Of a DNA stretch of 64,000 nt, positions 44,535 through 54,419 are shown in pieces. The stretch is from the NCBI GenBank assembly GCA_021773555.1, contig JAJFKA010000012.1, forward strand, positions 92,595 through 156,594. Reading direction: 5' to 3'. Source of the DNA: Gammaproteobacteria bacterium. Lineage in GTDB: Bacteria > Pseudomonadota > Gammaproteobacteria > Pseudomonadales > Azotimanducaceae. Positions within the stretch are counted from its first letter, which is position 1. Each line of letters starts with the position of its first letter. The position numbers were made by a program, and so were the translations under genes. The notes below the pieces were generated by a model. That model saw only the letters and a program-made list of their open reading frames with translations. It ran no database searches and was not told the origin of the DNA.

Positions 44535-46148
44535 ATGCGCATGAATACCCAGACCCATTACCACAATGTCCTGATCATCGGCAGCGGCGCGGCTGGAATG
44601 ACCCTGGCACTGAACCTCGGCCCCGAATATAAGGTCGCCATGCTTTGCAAGGATGAACCCAATGAAGGTTCAACCTACTACGCCCAGGGTGGGGTCGCCG
44701 CAGTCCTGGATGAATACGACAGCATGGATTCCCACATTCAGGATACGCTGATCGCTGGTGCCGGACTCTGCCATCCCGATGTGGTCCGCTATACGGTTGA
44801 ACAAAGCCCCGCAATGATCAACTGGCTGGTTGAGCTCGGCGTCAATTTTGATACCGAGACCCAGGCCGATGGCAGCCGCGAGTTCCACCTGACCAAGGAG
44901 GGCGGTCACAGTCATCGCCGGGTCATCCATGCCGCGGACGCCACCGGTCGTGAGATCGCGCTCACACTGGCCGCACGCCTTTCGACCCACAACAATGTTG
45001 CCATCTACCAGAAATATGTCGCTGTTGATCTGATTACCCAGGATAAGGTTGGCCAGGCCGGTAACAGTTGCCTTGGCGCCTACGCACTGAATCTTGCTAC
45101 CGGGCAGGTCGAACTGTTCCGTGCAGATTTCGTGGTTCTCGCCACCGGTGGCGCCAGCAAGGTTTACCTTTACACCAGCAATCCGGACACCGCCTCGGGT
45201 GATGGTATTGCCATGGCGTGGCGGGCCGGATGTCGCGTGGGTAACCTTGAATTTAACCAGTTCCATCCAACCTGCCTCTATCATCCTGATACAAAATCCT
45301 TCCTGATTTCGGAAGCATTGCGCGGCGAAGGTGCAAAATTGATTTTGCCTGACGGTACGCCATTCATGAAAAAATTTGACGACCGTTAATAAGTTGCCAC
45401 CCGGGACATCGTTGCTGGGGCGTTTGACCATTAAATGAAACGACTGGGGTGCGACTGCGTGTATCTGGATATCAGTCACAAGGACCCGGAATTTGTCACC
45501 TCCCATTTCCCCAATATCTATAACCGCTGTATAGAACTGGGCATTGATATTACCCGGTCTCCCATACCAATCGTTCCCGCCGCCCATTACACCTGCGGTG
45601 GCATCGTCAGTGACAAAAATGGACTGACCGACATTCCCAATCTCTACGCGATCGGCGAATCGAGCTTTACCGGATTACATGGTGCAAATCGAATGGCGAG
45701 CAACTCGCTGCTGGAATGCATGGTATTCGCTACCGCCGCGGCACAACATATCCAGCAACAAAAGGGTACATCGAACGCAGATGCACTGATCCCGCCGTGG
45801 GATGAAACTCAGGTAACGAATTCCGATGAGGACGTGATCATCTCGCACAACTGGGAGGAGCTGCGCCGGTTTATGTGGGACTATGTCGGCATCGTTCGCA
45901 CCGACAAACGCCTGCAGCGAGCCCGACGACGAGTGCAGTTATTACAGCAGGAGGTTACCGAGTACTACAGCAACTACCGAATCAGCAGTGATCTGTTGGA
46001 ATTGCGTAATCTGATTCTGGTTGCAGACCTGATTATCCAGAGCGCTATTCGACGCAAAGAAAGTCGCGGATTGCACTACACGCTTGATTACCCCGAACTC
46101 CTGGTCGACGCGTCAGACACGATACTGGTACCGCCCAGCTTCGGCTGA
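44535..46148 (+). pseudogene. nadB: L-aspartate oxidase gene with three in-frame TAA codons
   Basis: One continuous frame of 537 sense codons plus stops: 44535-45386 reads as the N-terminal FAD part of NadB (GSGAAGMTLALNL; STYYAQGGVAAVLDEYDS; NQFHPTCLYHPD), and 45435-46145 as the rest ([51 protein letters not shown]). Between them, the frame gives DDR-TAA-TAA-VATRDIVAGAFDH-TAA-MKRLG, where homologues read xER/xxELxxRDIVARAIDHEMKRLG. Stops are at 45387-45389, 45390-45392 and 45432-45434; two fall where Glu (GAA) is usual. The catalytic Arg-Asp pair (45402-45407) lies between stops. NadB makes iminoaspartate for NAD. Either a fresh pseudogene, readthrough, or a sequence artefact. Confidence 0.8.
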
Positions 46149-46600
46149 AACATCCGCAACCCAATGAAAATACGGGCGTGCCGCATCTGGTTCGCATTAA
46201 CGTTGTCCGGCAAAATCGCCACCGCAAATCGATCTCGATGCGGTACTCCCATTTGATAAACCTTAACGGACCCGGAAAAATTCAGGACGATCAGAAAACT
46301 GCACGCAAACACCGGATTTTCCAGCTCGACCGGCACGCTGGTCGAATCATTCAGATCAAGAAACCAGTTGCCTCGATCAAAATGTACGGTGCGCACTGAA
46401 CGCGGATCACCGAGCACGGCATACCTGGCCAGATGAAACAGCAACGAGGTGAACAGCGCAAAGATCAGGGCGAACATCAATTCTACAGACAGGCTGGATA
46501 TCGACACTGCATAAGCAGCAAGTCCGTGAACACCTGCCAACAGCCAACAGAGCAGCCGGGAAGGCTGCAGATCAAGTCTGAGTCGATGGCCGTGGATCAC
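46088..46600 (-). CDS. YgfX/CptA-family membrane protein
   Basis: 170 residues, GTG start at 46600. Two adjacent membrane helices near the N-terminus (about residues 16-60: [17 protein letters not shown] and [18 protein letters not shown]) then a soluble C-terminal domain with [14 protein letters not shown]. This matches the YgfX family next to sdhE and ygfZ, as in E. coli, where the gene is called cptA. Its 3' end overlaps convergent nadB by 61 bp. Confidence 0.7.
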   Translation of the reverse strand: MIHGHRLRLDLQPSRLLCWLLAGVHGLAAYAVSISSLSVELMFALIFALFTSLLFHLARYAVLGDPRSVRTVHFDRGNWFLDLNDSTSVPVELENPVFACSFLIVLNFSGSVKVYQMGVPHRDRFAVAILPDNVNANQMRHARIFIGLRMFQPKLGGTSIVSDASTRSSG

Positions 46601-46645
46601 CTTATCCGCATCTCCTCGCTTTGCCCTGGCACCTGCGCCACTATT

Positions 46646-46969
46646 TCAGGGTTGAACGCGATCGAGAATCTTGTTCACCAGGCTGGCAAGTTCCGGATCA
46701 TCAGGCGAGGCCTTGAAACTGAACCACAGGAGCAAATCCGGGTCATCCTGTTCCAGCAACCGTACAAACGTCGCCTGTTCACGCTCATCCAGATGTGTAA
46801 ATTCCTCCTCGAAAAAAGGCAGCAGTAATAAATCCAGCTCCAGCATGCCCCGGCGAGATCGCCACCGCATTCGATTCAATTCCATTTCAGTAAACACAAA
46901 CCGATCCTTTTGCGAATAATCGCCACGCCGCTCAATCAGAAAATTATATCGTTGATCCGCGCTCGACAT
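46646..46969 (-). CDS. sdhE: FAD assembly factor SdhE
   Basis: 107 residues from the ATG at 46969; the family core begins at ATG 46885 (MELNRMRWRSRRGMLELD), so 28 extra residues may or may not be translated. The longer start has AAGGA 11 bp upstream, while the shorter has none. The RGMLELD motif (RGxxE) needed for flavinylation of SdhA/FrdA-type enzymes is present, as is FVRLLEQDDPDLLLW. NadB, 0.5 kb away, is a non-covalent relative of those flavoproteins. It is divergent from ygfZ as in E. coli. Confidence 0.9.
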   Translation of the reverse strand: MSSADQRYNFLIERRGDYSQKDRFVFTEMELNRMRWRSRRGMLELDLLLLPFFEEEFTHLDEREQATFVRLLEQDDPDLLLWFSFKASPDDPELASLVNKILDRVQP

Positions 46970-47006
46970 GTAAAATGATATTCCTTTTTAGCGACAACAC
47001 TCTTTA

Positions 47007-47861
47007 ATGCCTTTCATACACCTGACTCAATTTGGGTTCCTGTCAGTCGACGGTAAGGATGCCATTACCTTTCTGCAGGGCTATACCACCTGCGATCTCG
47101 AACGCCTGAAGACCGGTGACCTGGCTTTCGGTGCAATCTGCAACCTGCAGGGACGCATGGTCACCAATTTCCGCGGATACCGTACCGCCGATGGCATCCT
47201 GCTGCGTTTCAATCGTGAACTCATCGCGACCGTACAATCGTTCCTGTCCAAGTATATTGTGTTTTCCAAGGCCGTCATGTCAGACATGTCTGATAACTAC
47301 ACCTGTTATGGCATCCTTGACACCAGCACACCCGCACCTGAGGAAGCCATTGTTATCTCTATTGGAAACCGACGGGAACTCTGGAGTGCAGCCTCACTGA
47401 ATGAAGAAGCCCCGGATGCCAACGAATGGGCCTCCAGCGAATGGATCGGGGCAGAGATTGAAGACGGATTTGCCTGGGTGGACGGCGGGTCCAGCGGGGA
47501 ATACCTGCCGCAAATGTTTAATCTTGATCGACTGGACGGCATCGATTTCACCAAAGGCTGCTATCTGGGCCAGGAGATAATCGCCAGGCTTCAGTACCGC
47601 GGCGCTTTAAAACGCAGATTGTATCGCGGCGTCAGCAGCGGCCCTCTCGTCACGGGTGAGACGCTGCATACACCTGAGGGCACGGCCTTCGGCAAGATCG
47701 TCAGCGTCGCCAGGCGAGCAAACGACACCGTGATGCTTGCGGTACTGAACGCCAACAATCAGGATGAGATCAGGGTCATTTCAGAGGCTGGAGATACCCT
47801 GACCTGCCAGCCGGTCAGCGGAGCATCCGATCCAGCACCCGAAGTCGCTTCAGATCAATAG
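47007..47861 (+). CDS. ygfZ: tRNA-modifying/folate-binding protein YgfZ
   Basis: 284 residues. YgfZ is a GcvT-like protein needed for some Fe-S enzymes. N-terminus FLSVDGKDAITFLQGYTTCDL and the signature DFTKGCYLGQEIIARLQYRG with its conserved Cys (about residues 185-204). Overlaps the convergent kinase gene by 47 bp. Confidence 0.92.
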   Translation: MPFIHLTQFGFLSVDGKDAITFLQGYTTCDLERLKTGDLAFGAICNLQGRMVTNFRGYRTADGILLRFNRELIATVQSFLSKYIVFSKAVMSDMSDNYTCYGILDTSTPAPEEAIVISIGNRRELWSAASLNEEAPDANEWASSEWIGAEIEDGFAWVDGGSSGEYLPQMFNLDRLDGIDFTKGCYLGQEIIARLQYRGALKRRLYRGVSSGPLVTGETLHTPEGTAFGKIVSVARRANDTVMLAVLNANNQDEIRVISEAGDTLTCQPVSGASDPAPEVASDQ

Positions 47862-48813
47862 ATCCTGGATGCCCTTCACCTGCATCAATTCCCGCATCAT
47901 CCTGCGAACGTTGTCGTGAGTTCACGGTCCAGCAGGAGGACAACGCCAGATCCACAAAGGTTGCCGCCGCCAGTTCACGCATCGTAAATCCGAGCATCTC
48001 ATGGAATGTCTGCAATCGTTGCTGCAACACGATTTCAATTTGTGACTCCTTTGCTTCCTCAAGGTGCTCAACATCAGGAATTTCATCCTCGATAAAGTTG
48101 TGCAGGAAGCGACCACATTCCATCAGTCGCGGACCGATAACCCCCTTTGGATCAATGGCGAGCCAGCCGCGATGCTCATCCAGCAGAATGTTTTCATGAT
48201 GTAAATCACCGTGCAGCAGATAGTTCGCCTCGTGCTCGGCCAGAATTTCCTTAAATAGCAGGTGCGACCGGGTGATATAGGTATGCAGTTCGGGGTAGGT
48301 ACCCGCAATTCCGGTAAATTCATCGAAGGCGCGACTTCGCCAGCCGCCATAGTCCGGTATTCCTGAAATCGGTTCATCGATCTGTACCGGCAAGTCTCCG
48401 ATCAGGGAAATCCTGATGGCCGAACGATCCAGTTCCGAGTCAACCTCCCTCAGCTTATCGCCTGGCAGGATACACTCCATCAGGTAAGCGTCGCTCTCCT
48501 CATCCCAGTCGAGAACCCGAACACAATTCCTGCCCTGGTAGGTACGCAGGGCGATCAATTCTGTTTTTTGTTCGGGATGAGGACAGCCCACTTTTAACAC
48601 GACCCGATCACTGCCTCGATGCGCAAACAAGATCACATTGATCGGCAATCCGCTGCTGGCCATTGATGTGAACTCAAGTCCCCACGCTCGCCGATACTTG
48701 TCGATTAAAGCCGGGTAGTGCGCAATCCAGCGTTCACCGTCAACGCCGAATTCAGCGGCGATAGCGAGACGCTTTTTTTCAGGTAACTTAAGCTGTGGGG
48801 AGAGAATACTCAA
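47815..48813 (-). CDS. Aminoglycoside/hydroxyurea phosphotransferase-family kinase (APH(6)-like)
   Basis: 332 residues. Eukaryotic-kinase-like fold. Catalytic loop NYLLHGDLHHENILLDEHRGWLAIDPKGVIGP (about residues 195-226) gives the catalytic Asp in HGDLHHEN and the metal Asp in AIDPKG. The layout (NVILFAHRG, VVLKVGCPHPEQ, then MECILPGD hinge) resembles hydroxyurea/streptomycin 6-kinase homologues. A resistance role cannot be claimed; chromosomal relatives usually have unknown substrates. It overlaps mmsB by 4 bp. Confidence 0.75.
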   Translation of the reverse strand: MSILSPQLKLPEKKRLAIAAEFGVDGERWIAHYPALIDKYRRAWGLEFTSMASSGLPINVILFAHRGSDRVVLKVGCPHPEQKTELIALRTYQGRNCVRVLDWDEESDAYLMECILPGDKLREVDSELDRSAIRISLIGDLPVQIDEPISGIPDYGGWRSRAFDEFTGIAGTYPELHTYITRSHLLFKEILAEHEANYLLHGDLHHENILLDEHRGWLAIDPKGVIGPRLMECGRFLHNFIEDEIPDVEHLEEAKESQIEIVLQQRLQTFHEMLGFTMRELAAATFVDLALSSCWTVNSRQRSQDDAGIDAGEGHPGSIDLKRLRVLDRMLR

Positions 48814-49697
48814 TCGTCACTAAATATCTTCTGGATACTCGAAAAATCCTTTCGACCATAGCCATTGTCACGATGTGCAATGTACAGGTTTCTCGCTAAC
48901 GACCCCATTGGTGTGGCAGCCCCCTGCCCAAGGGCTGCTTCCATCGCCAGGCCCAGGTCCTTGATCATGAGGTCAACGAGGAATCCGCCCTCGTAGTCTC
49001 GACTGGCAGGGACACCCTCCATGACTCCCGGAAACGGGTTGTACACTTCGAGCGCCCAGTTTCCTCCGGAACTCTTGCGCATAATTTCCGAAAGCACCGC
49101 TGGATCAAGCCCGTTGTCGACTCCCAATTGCAAAGCTTCCGCGGTCCCGGTCATCAGTACGGACAACAGCATGTTGTTGCATATTTTCGCGACCTGCCCG
49201 GCACCCGCCGCCCCCGCGTGAAAAATGTTTTTCCCCATGATTTCAAGATAGGGTCGCGCGCGTTCGAGACCCTCGTCACTGCCGCCAACGATGAACGTCA
49301 GGCTACCGGCTACTGCACCGCCCACGCCGCCGGAAACCGGCGCGTCCAGCACGGTAATACCGAGGGCAGCGGCCTGTTCGCTGACCTTGCGAGATGATGC
49401 CGGTGAAATCGTGCTGCAATCAACCACCAGCGCTCCGGAAGCGAGGCTATCCAGCAGACCGCCATCTCCCAGATACAGTGATTCAACATGGATTGATGCC
49501 GGTAGCATCGAAATAACCACATGCGCGTCCTTGGCGACTTCCGCGGCCGAGCCGCCCACCACAGCACCCTCGTTAGCACATTTTTCCCGAAGTTCAGCGA
49601 CGATGTCGTAAACAGTGACCTCGTGCCCTGCCTTCAGCAGATTGGACACCATCGGGCCACCCATATTACCAAGACCGATAAATCCTATTTTCGCCAT
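48810..49697 (-). CDS. mmsB: 3-hydroxyisobutyrate dehydrogenase
   Basis: 295 residues. Oxidises 3-hydroxyisobutyrate to methylmalonate semialdehyde with NAD. Rossmann motif IGFIGLGNMGGPMVSNLLKAGH (residues 3-24), LDAPVSGGVGGAVAGSLTFIVGG (about 118-140) and the catalytic Lys in GAGQVAKICNNMLL (about 165-178). Fourth step in the valine path encoded by the following genes; the operon encodes the steps from isobutyryl-CoA to propionyl-CoA. Confidence 0.92.
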   Translation of the reverse strand: MAKIGFIGLGNMGGPMVSNLLKAGHEVTVYDIVAELREKCANEGAVVGGSAAEVAKDAHVVISMLPASIHVESLYLGDGGLLDSLASGALVVDCSTISPASSRKVSEQAAALGITVLDAPVSGGVGGAVAGSLTFIVGGSDEGLERARPYLEIMGKNIFHAGAAGAGQVAKICNNMLLSVLMTGTAEALQLGVDNGLDPAVLSEIMRKSSGGNWALEVYNPFPGVMEGVPASRDYEGGFLVDLMIKDLGLAMEAALGQGAATPMGSLARNLYIAHRDNGYGRKDFSSIQKIFSDD

Positions 49698-49752
49698 GTT
49701 GGACCTCCTCGCATGTTCGTTCTCCTGGAAAACTGTTTACGTCCTAAAAAGT

Positions 49753-50865
49753 TTACAGATCCGTGAGCGGATTCCCTTCACTCCAGATCTCCTCAAAATG
49801 CTGCAAAACCCAATCCCGTGGTACCGCCTGCATCTCCGGATATCGCCACACAGGCTTCCTGTCCCGGTCGATCAACAGTGCACGAACACCCTCGGTGAAT
49901 TCGCCGTTACGGGCGCAATGAACTGCGATGGTGAGTTCCATCCGAAATTTATCCTCCATGGACATAGAGGCGGATCGCGACAACTGTTCCAACACAATAT
50001 GCGCGGTTGTCGGGCAGCCCGTGCGGAACGTCTGAATTCCCCGGTCCAGCCATTCATCCCGGTCGCCAAGCCTGTCCAGGGCCGCATCAAAATCTGCCAG
50101 CTCGACACAATCCGCCAGACAATCGCTAACCTCCTGCGCATGGGCTTGTAGCTGACCCGCGGCAAAGTCTGCGATATCGTCAAAACTCGCCAGAAGTTCA
50201 CTGAGTACCGCCGCATTGTGTGCTGGCTCGTCCTGCCACGGGCTGGCAAGCAACGCATCCAGCACCACCTGTTTTTGCTCTCCGGGTATCAGGTAGTCGG
50301 CGAGCCCGACAAATCGGGCATCACGGGCATTGAGCTGGCAGCCAGTAAGACTCATGAATTTCGCGATCGGCAATGGCATCTTGTTGAGAAAGATAGTGGC
50401 GCCTGCATCCGGAAACAATCCGATGGTAATCTCCGGCAGCGCTACCCGTGATGTTTCGGTCAGGATCCTGTGTGAGCAGCCACCCATAATACCGAGACCT
50501 CCACCCATCACGGCACCCTGTGTCCAGACCATCACGGGTTTTTTGTAGCTGTGGATCAGGTAATCGAGCCGGTACTCCTGTTCAAAGAAGGTTTCTGCGT
50601 ACTTGACAGGTCCACCTGTTGATTCGACCATGGCGTGGTACAACGCCTGAATATCACCTCCTGCACAAAAGGCTCGATCTCCTGCACCCTGAAACAGGAC
50701 AAGGGCAACATCGTTGTCATCCTGCCATTGCTCAAGCCGGGGGCGGAGCAGATCAATCATCGCCAGACTCAGACTGTTCAGTGTTTTTTCGACATTCAGC
50801 GTTGCCACAGCAAGCACCTTACCGCTCGCGGTTTTAATTTCTTCAAACAGGACAGGGCTGGTCAT
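49753..50865 (-). CDS. 3-hydroxyisobutyryl-CoA hydrolase
   Basis: 370 residues, crotonase fold, the length of HIBCH rather than of enoyl-CoA hydratases. Releases CoA from 3-hydroxyisobutyryl-CoA. Visible: GAGDRAFCAGGDIQALYHAMVES (about residues 59-81), MGGGLGIMGGCSHRI (about 120-134) and LPEITIGLFPDAGATIFLNKMP (about 142-163), the EIxIGLFPDxG pattern typical of HIBCH. Confidence 0.9.
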   Translation of the reverse strand: MTSPVLFEEIKTASGKVLAVATLNVEKTLNSLSLAMIDLLRPRLEQWQDDNDVALVLFQGAGDRAFCAGGDIQALYHAMVESTGGPVKYAETFFEQEYRLDYLIHSYKKPVMVWTQGAVMGGGLGIMGGCSHRILTETSRVALPEITIGLFPDAGATIFLNKMPLPIAKFMSLTGCQLNARDARFVGLADYLIPGEQKQVVLDALLASPWQDEPAHNAAVLSELLASFDDIADFAAGQLQAHAQEVSDCLADCVELADFDAALDRLGDRDEWLDRGIQTFRTGCPTTAHIVLEQLSRSASMSMEDKFRMELTIAVHCARNGEFTEGVRALLIDRDRKPVWRYPEMQAVPRDWVLQHFEEIWSEGNPLTDL

Positions 50866-50883
50866 GTAGGTTAAGCCTGACTG

Positions 50884-51660
50884 CTAACGGTTCTTCCAAC
50901 TGGGCGGGCGTTTCGACAGGAACGCCTGCACGCCCTCGGTAGTATCCTCGCTGTCAAACAACGCCACAAACTCATCCCGCTCAACATCATAGGCATTAGT
51001 GATCGCGCCTGACCTGGCAGCCTGAATCAGCTGCTTGCAAGCCGTCACACTGGTTGGACTCTGTTTTCCGACCTTTGCTGCCATGGCCAGGGCATGTTCA
51101 ACACAAGTTCCCGTGGGAACGACTTCCTCAACCAGGCCGATTCGCAGCGCCGTGTCGGCATCCACTCGCTCACCGCACAGGATCATGCGTTTTGCCCAGC
51201 CCTCGCCCACAAGCCATGCCAGATTCTGTGTGCCACCGCCGCAAGGCAGAAGTCCCACTGTGGCCTCAGGCAGTGCCATCTGCGCCTGCGTCTCGGCAAT
51301 GCGGATGTCGCACGCCATGGCACATTCGAGCCCACCGCCCATGGCATAGCCATTGATTGCCGCGATACTGACACCGTTGAAGTGGCTCAGGCCCTCGAAA
51401 GCCCTGCCGAAACAGGTGGCCATGGCACCGGCGGTTTTTTTATCGCCATCGGCGAACAAATTAAGGTCCGCGCCCGCGGAAAAAAACTTCTCTCCCTGCC
51501 CGGTAATAACCAGTGCATAGACATTCGCATCGGCATTCAGAGCCAGCACCAGGTCATGCAGCGCATTGAGGTTATCCTCGTCCCAGACATTCGCTGACGG
51601 ATTGTTGATGGTGACCAGCGCGGTATGGTCAGTTATATCCCACAGTAATTTGTCAGTCAT
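50884..51660 (-). CDS. Enoyl-CoA hydratase (methacrylyl-CoA hydratase role)
   Basis: 258 residues from the ATG at 51660, which has AGGTGG 8 bp upstream; an earlier ATG at 51675 is less likely. Crotonase fold with GQGEKFFSAGADLNLF (CoA/oxyanion) and GGGLECAMACDIRIAE, then EATVGLLPCGGGTQ (catalytic region). By context it hydrates methacrylyl-CoA to 3-hydroxyisobutyryl-CoA. Confidence 0.85.
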   Translation of the reverse strand: MTDKLLWDITDHTALVTINNPSANVWDEDNLNALHDLVLALNADANVYALVITGQGEKFFSAGADLNLFADGDKKTAGAMATCFGRAFEGLSHFNGVSIAAINGYAMGGGLECAMACDIRIAETQAQMALPEATVGLLPCGGGTQNLAWLVGEGWAKRMILCGERVDADTALRIGLVEEVVPTGTCVEHALAMAAKVGKQSPTSVTACKQLIQAARSGAITNAYDVERDEFVALFDSEDTTEGVQAFLSKRPPSWKNR

Positions 51661-51681
51661 TGATCCCACCTGCATGCTTCA

Positions 51682-52842
51682 CTATTGTATTGATTCAATG
51701 TCGGCATCTGACAGCAGTCGTCGCGAGACAATCAAACGCATAATTTCATTGGTGCCTTCAAGTATCTGGTGCACCCTGGTATCGCGAACATAACGTTCCA
51801 GTGGGTACTCCTGCATATAACCATAGCCGCCGTGGATTTGAAGTGCCTGATTGCAGACTTCGAAGCCCACATCCGTTGCGAAGCGTTTCGCCATCGCAGC
51901 ATAGACGGCCGCGTCCGTGTCCCCCTGGTCCACTTTGAAAGCTGCCAGGCGCACCATCTGGCGCGCTGCAACCAGTTCGGTGACCATGTCCGCGAGTTTG
52001 AACTGCAGCGCCTGAAAACTCGAAAGAGTGCTGCCGAACTGCTCACGGCTCAGCAGATGATCCCGCGCCCGGCAGATCGCTGCCTGGGCAGTACCGATAG
52101 AACATGTGGCAATATTAATTCGCCCGCCATCGAGGCCCTTCATGGCAATCCTGAAGCCATCCCCTTCCTCACCCAGGCGATTGATGACCGGCACCTTGAC
52201 GTTATCAAATGTGATCTCACAGGTCGGCTGGCTATGCCAGCCCATCTTTTCGAGGTTGGCCGAAAACCCAACACCTGCACTGTCCGCCGGGATCACCAGC
52301 GCACTGATGCCGCGAGTACCCGATTCGCCGGTGCGGATCATGGCAACCAGCACATCGGTTGCACCGGCGCCGGAAATAAACATTTTTGAACCATTCACCA
52401 CATAGTGATCGCCTTCTAAAACTGCCCGCGTGCGTAAACTACCGGCATCGGACCCGGCGCCGGATTCTGTCAGGCAGTAACTGGCCAGAGCCTTGCCGCT
52501 CACCAGGTCCGGACAGAACCTAACGATGGTTTGATCGTTACCATAATCTGCGATCATCCAGGTCGCCATGTTGTGAATCGAGATAAAGGCAGTCGTCGAT
52601 GTACAACCCATGGCCAGTTGCTCAAGGATGATGGAAGAATCCAGTCGACTGAGACCGAGACCACCTACCGCCTCAGGACAATACAAACCACAAAAACCCA
52701 GCGCTCCCGCCTGACGGATTACGGCTCGCGGGAAGATATGTCCCGCATCCCAGGCGGCCGCGTGCGGGGCAAATTCATTGTCTGAGAAGTCCCGGGCGGC
52801 ATCGCGAAAAGCAACCTGGTCTTCATTGAGATTAAAATCCAT
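51682..52842 (-). CDS. Acyl-CoA dehydrogenase (probable isobutyryl-CoA dehydrogenase)
   Basis: 386 residues. FAD enzyme. Family signatures: YCLTESGAGSDAGSLRTRAV near residues 117-136, the GGRINIATCSIGTAQAA segment near 230, and the C-terminal ILEGTNEIMRLIVSRRLL with the catalytic-region Glu near residues 358-375. MGCTSTTAFISIHNM near 80 is like isobutyryl-CoA dehydrogenases. Role inferred from the valine operon. Confidence 0.87.
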   Translation of the reverse strand: MDFNLNEDQVAFRDAARDFSDNEFAPHAAAWDAGHIFPRAVIRQAGALGFCGLYCPEAVGGLGLSRLDSSIILEQLAMGCTSTTAFISIHNMATWMIADYGNDQTIVRFCPDLVSGKALASYCLTESGAGSDAGSLRTRAVLEGDHYVVNGSKMFISGAGATDVLVAMIRTGESGTRGISALVIPADSAGVGFSANLEKMGWHSQPTCEITFDNVKVPVINRLGEEGDGFRIAMKGLDGGRINIATCSIGTAQAAICRARDHLLSREQFGSTLSSFQALQFKLADMVTELVAARQMVRLAAFKVDQGDTDAAVYAAMAKRFATDVGFEVCNQALQIHGGYGYMQEYPLERYVRDTRVHQILEGTNEIMRLIVSRRLLSDADIESIQ

Positions 52843-52850
52843 GCGGGCGG

Positions 52851-54344
52851 TTACTTCAGCGCAATCGTCATATTGGCATCGGCAACGACGTCACTTGAGA
52901 ACCATCGTGCGGTGATCGTTTTAGTTTCGGTGTAGAACCTGACGGCCTGCTTACCATAGGCGTGCTGGTCACCATAAAAGGAGTTTTTCCAGCCGGTAAA
53001 CGAGAAGAACGGCAAGGGGACGGGAATCGGAATATTGATCCCGACCTGGCCAACTTCAATTTCGCTCTGGAACTTTCGAGCGGCGCCACCTGAATTTGTG
53101 AATATGGAAGTTCCGTTGCCGTAGGGATTGTCATTGATCAATTGAATCGCCTCATCGAGACTATCAACATTACCGGCGACCAGCACTGGACCAAATATCT
53201 CGTCCTTGTAGATCGTCATCTCCGGTGTCACATCACTGAACAGGGTAGGACCAACCCAGTTCCCATCCGGCAAACCGTCCACGGTGCAGTCGGACCCATC
53301 CAGCAGGCAGGTGGCTCCTTCGAGTTTGCCCTTCTCGATATAACCCAGAATTCGCTCTCTGGCCGCGGCACTGATCTGCGGTCCGTAACCTGCCGCGTTA
53401 TCATCCCAGGCACCCGGGCGTACTTTCGCCATGGCTTCCTTTAACTCGGGAATCCACTCCCGTGCCGCACCGACAAATACGGCAACCGAAATCGCCATAC
53501 AGCGCTGGCCTGCTGCACCTACCGAGGCACCCACCAGTGCGCTGATGACCTGATTCTTGTCTGCATCCGGCATGATAATCATGTGATTTTTAGCACCCGC
53601 CATGCATTGCACCCGCTTGAGGTTATCTGTGCCAGTTCGATAGACATGCTGGCCGACAGCAACGGAACCCACGAACGAGATGGCCTTGGTGTCCTGATGG
53701 GTAATCAGCGCGTCAACCTGCTCCTTTCCGCCGTGCACCAGCTGCACGAGGTCTTTCGGGAAACCCGATTCATAGAAAAGTTCTACCAGTCGGTTGGGCG
53801 TCATCGGATCCTGTTCGGATGGTTTTAGAACGAAGGTGTTGCCGCAGGCGATTGCCATGGGAAACATCCACAAGGGAATCATCGCTGGAAAGTTAAACGG
53901 GGTGATGCCGACACAAACACCCAGGGGCTGGATCAGGCTGTAGGTATCTATTCCCCGGGCAACATTCTCCGCGGTTTCGCCCATCATCATCGCGGGGATA
54001 TTACAGGCCTGTTCAACCACCTCAATACCTCTCCAGACATCACCTTGTGCATCCGCAAAGGTTTTCCCGGTCTCCTGACAAAGGATTTCAGCAATCTCAT
54101 CCTGATGTTCTTTCAGCCTTGCCTGGTAAACCATCAGCAATCTGGCTCGCTCGGAAGCGGGCACGAGGCGCCATTGCCGAAAAGCCGCTTTGGCCGCCGC
54201 AACTGCGCGATTGATCTCATCCATGGTGGTATAAGGCGCCTGGACAATGACACTCTGGTCGGCAGGATTGGTTACCGGGATCGTTGCAGTTGCCGCACTC
54301 GCCACAAATCCACCATCGATGTAGACATCCAATACCCGGGACAT
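52851..54344 (-). CDS. mmsA: Methylmalonate-semialdehyde dehydrogenase (CoA-acylating)
   Basis: 497 residues from the ATG at 54344, preceded by GAGGAGA; an ATG 15 bp earlier is less likely. Converts methylmalonate semialdehyde to propionyl-CoA. Aldehyde-dehydrogenase fold: [33 protein letters not shown] (about 145-177) with the Lys, [12 protein letters not shown], and the catalytic Cys in [11 protein letters not shown] near 280. First gene of the valine operon on the minus strand. Confidence 0.93.
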   Translation of the reverse strand: MSRVLDVYIDGGFVASAATATIPVTNPADQSVIVQAPYTTMDEINRAVAAAKAAFRQWRLVPASERARLLMVYQARLKEHQDEIAEILCQETGKTFADAQGDVWRGIEVVEQACNIPAMMMGETAENVARGIDTYSLIQPLGVCVGITPFNFPAMIPLWMFPMAIACGNTFVLKPSEQDPMTPNRLVELFYESGFPKDLVQLVHGGKEQVDALITHQDTKAISFVGSVAVGQHVYRTGTDNLKRVQCMAGAKNHMIIMPDADKNQVISALVGASVGAAGQRCMAISVAVFVGAAREWIPELKEAMAKVRPGAWDDNAAGYGPQISAAARERILGYIEKGKLEGATCLLDGSDCTVDGLPDGNWVGPTLFSDVTPEMTIYKDEIFGPVLVAGNVDSLDEAIQLINDNPYGNGTSIFTNSGGAARKFQSEIEVGQVGINIPIPVPLPFFSFTGWKNSFYGDQHAYGKQAVRFYTETKTITARWFSSDVVADANMTIALK

Positions 54345-54374
54345 GACTTCTCTCCTCAATTGTTCTGTCGGCTC

Positions 54375-54402
54375 ATCATATAGATTGCCTAGGGGCAGTC
54401 AA
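54375..54402 (-). promoter_or_regulatory. Sigma-70-type promoter for the valine-degradation operon
   Basis: Minus strand: TTGACT (54397-54402), 16 bp, TATGAT (54375-54380), 31 bp upstream of the mmsA start. It sits just after the ung stop codon and reads into mmsA-acd-ech-hibch-mmsB. Confidence 0.75.
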
Positions 54403-54419
54403 ACGAGACGCGCGAGGCC

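Noticed and set aside
45387..45434. nadB frameshift, or reassignment of TAA to Glu
   Set aside because: Both halves are in the same frame, so no frameshift. TAA ends many other genes here (for example rnc, dapC, mobA) and RF2/prfB is intact, so general reassignment is excluded.
47815..48813. Acquired aminoglycoside-resistance gene
   Set aside because: No mobile element, integron or compositional break is seen, and it is coupled to a metabolic operon; called only as a kinase family member.
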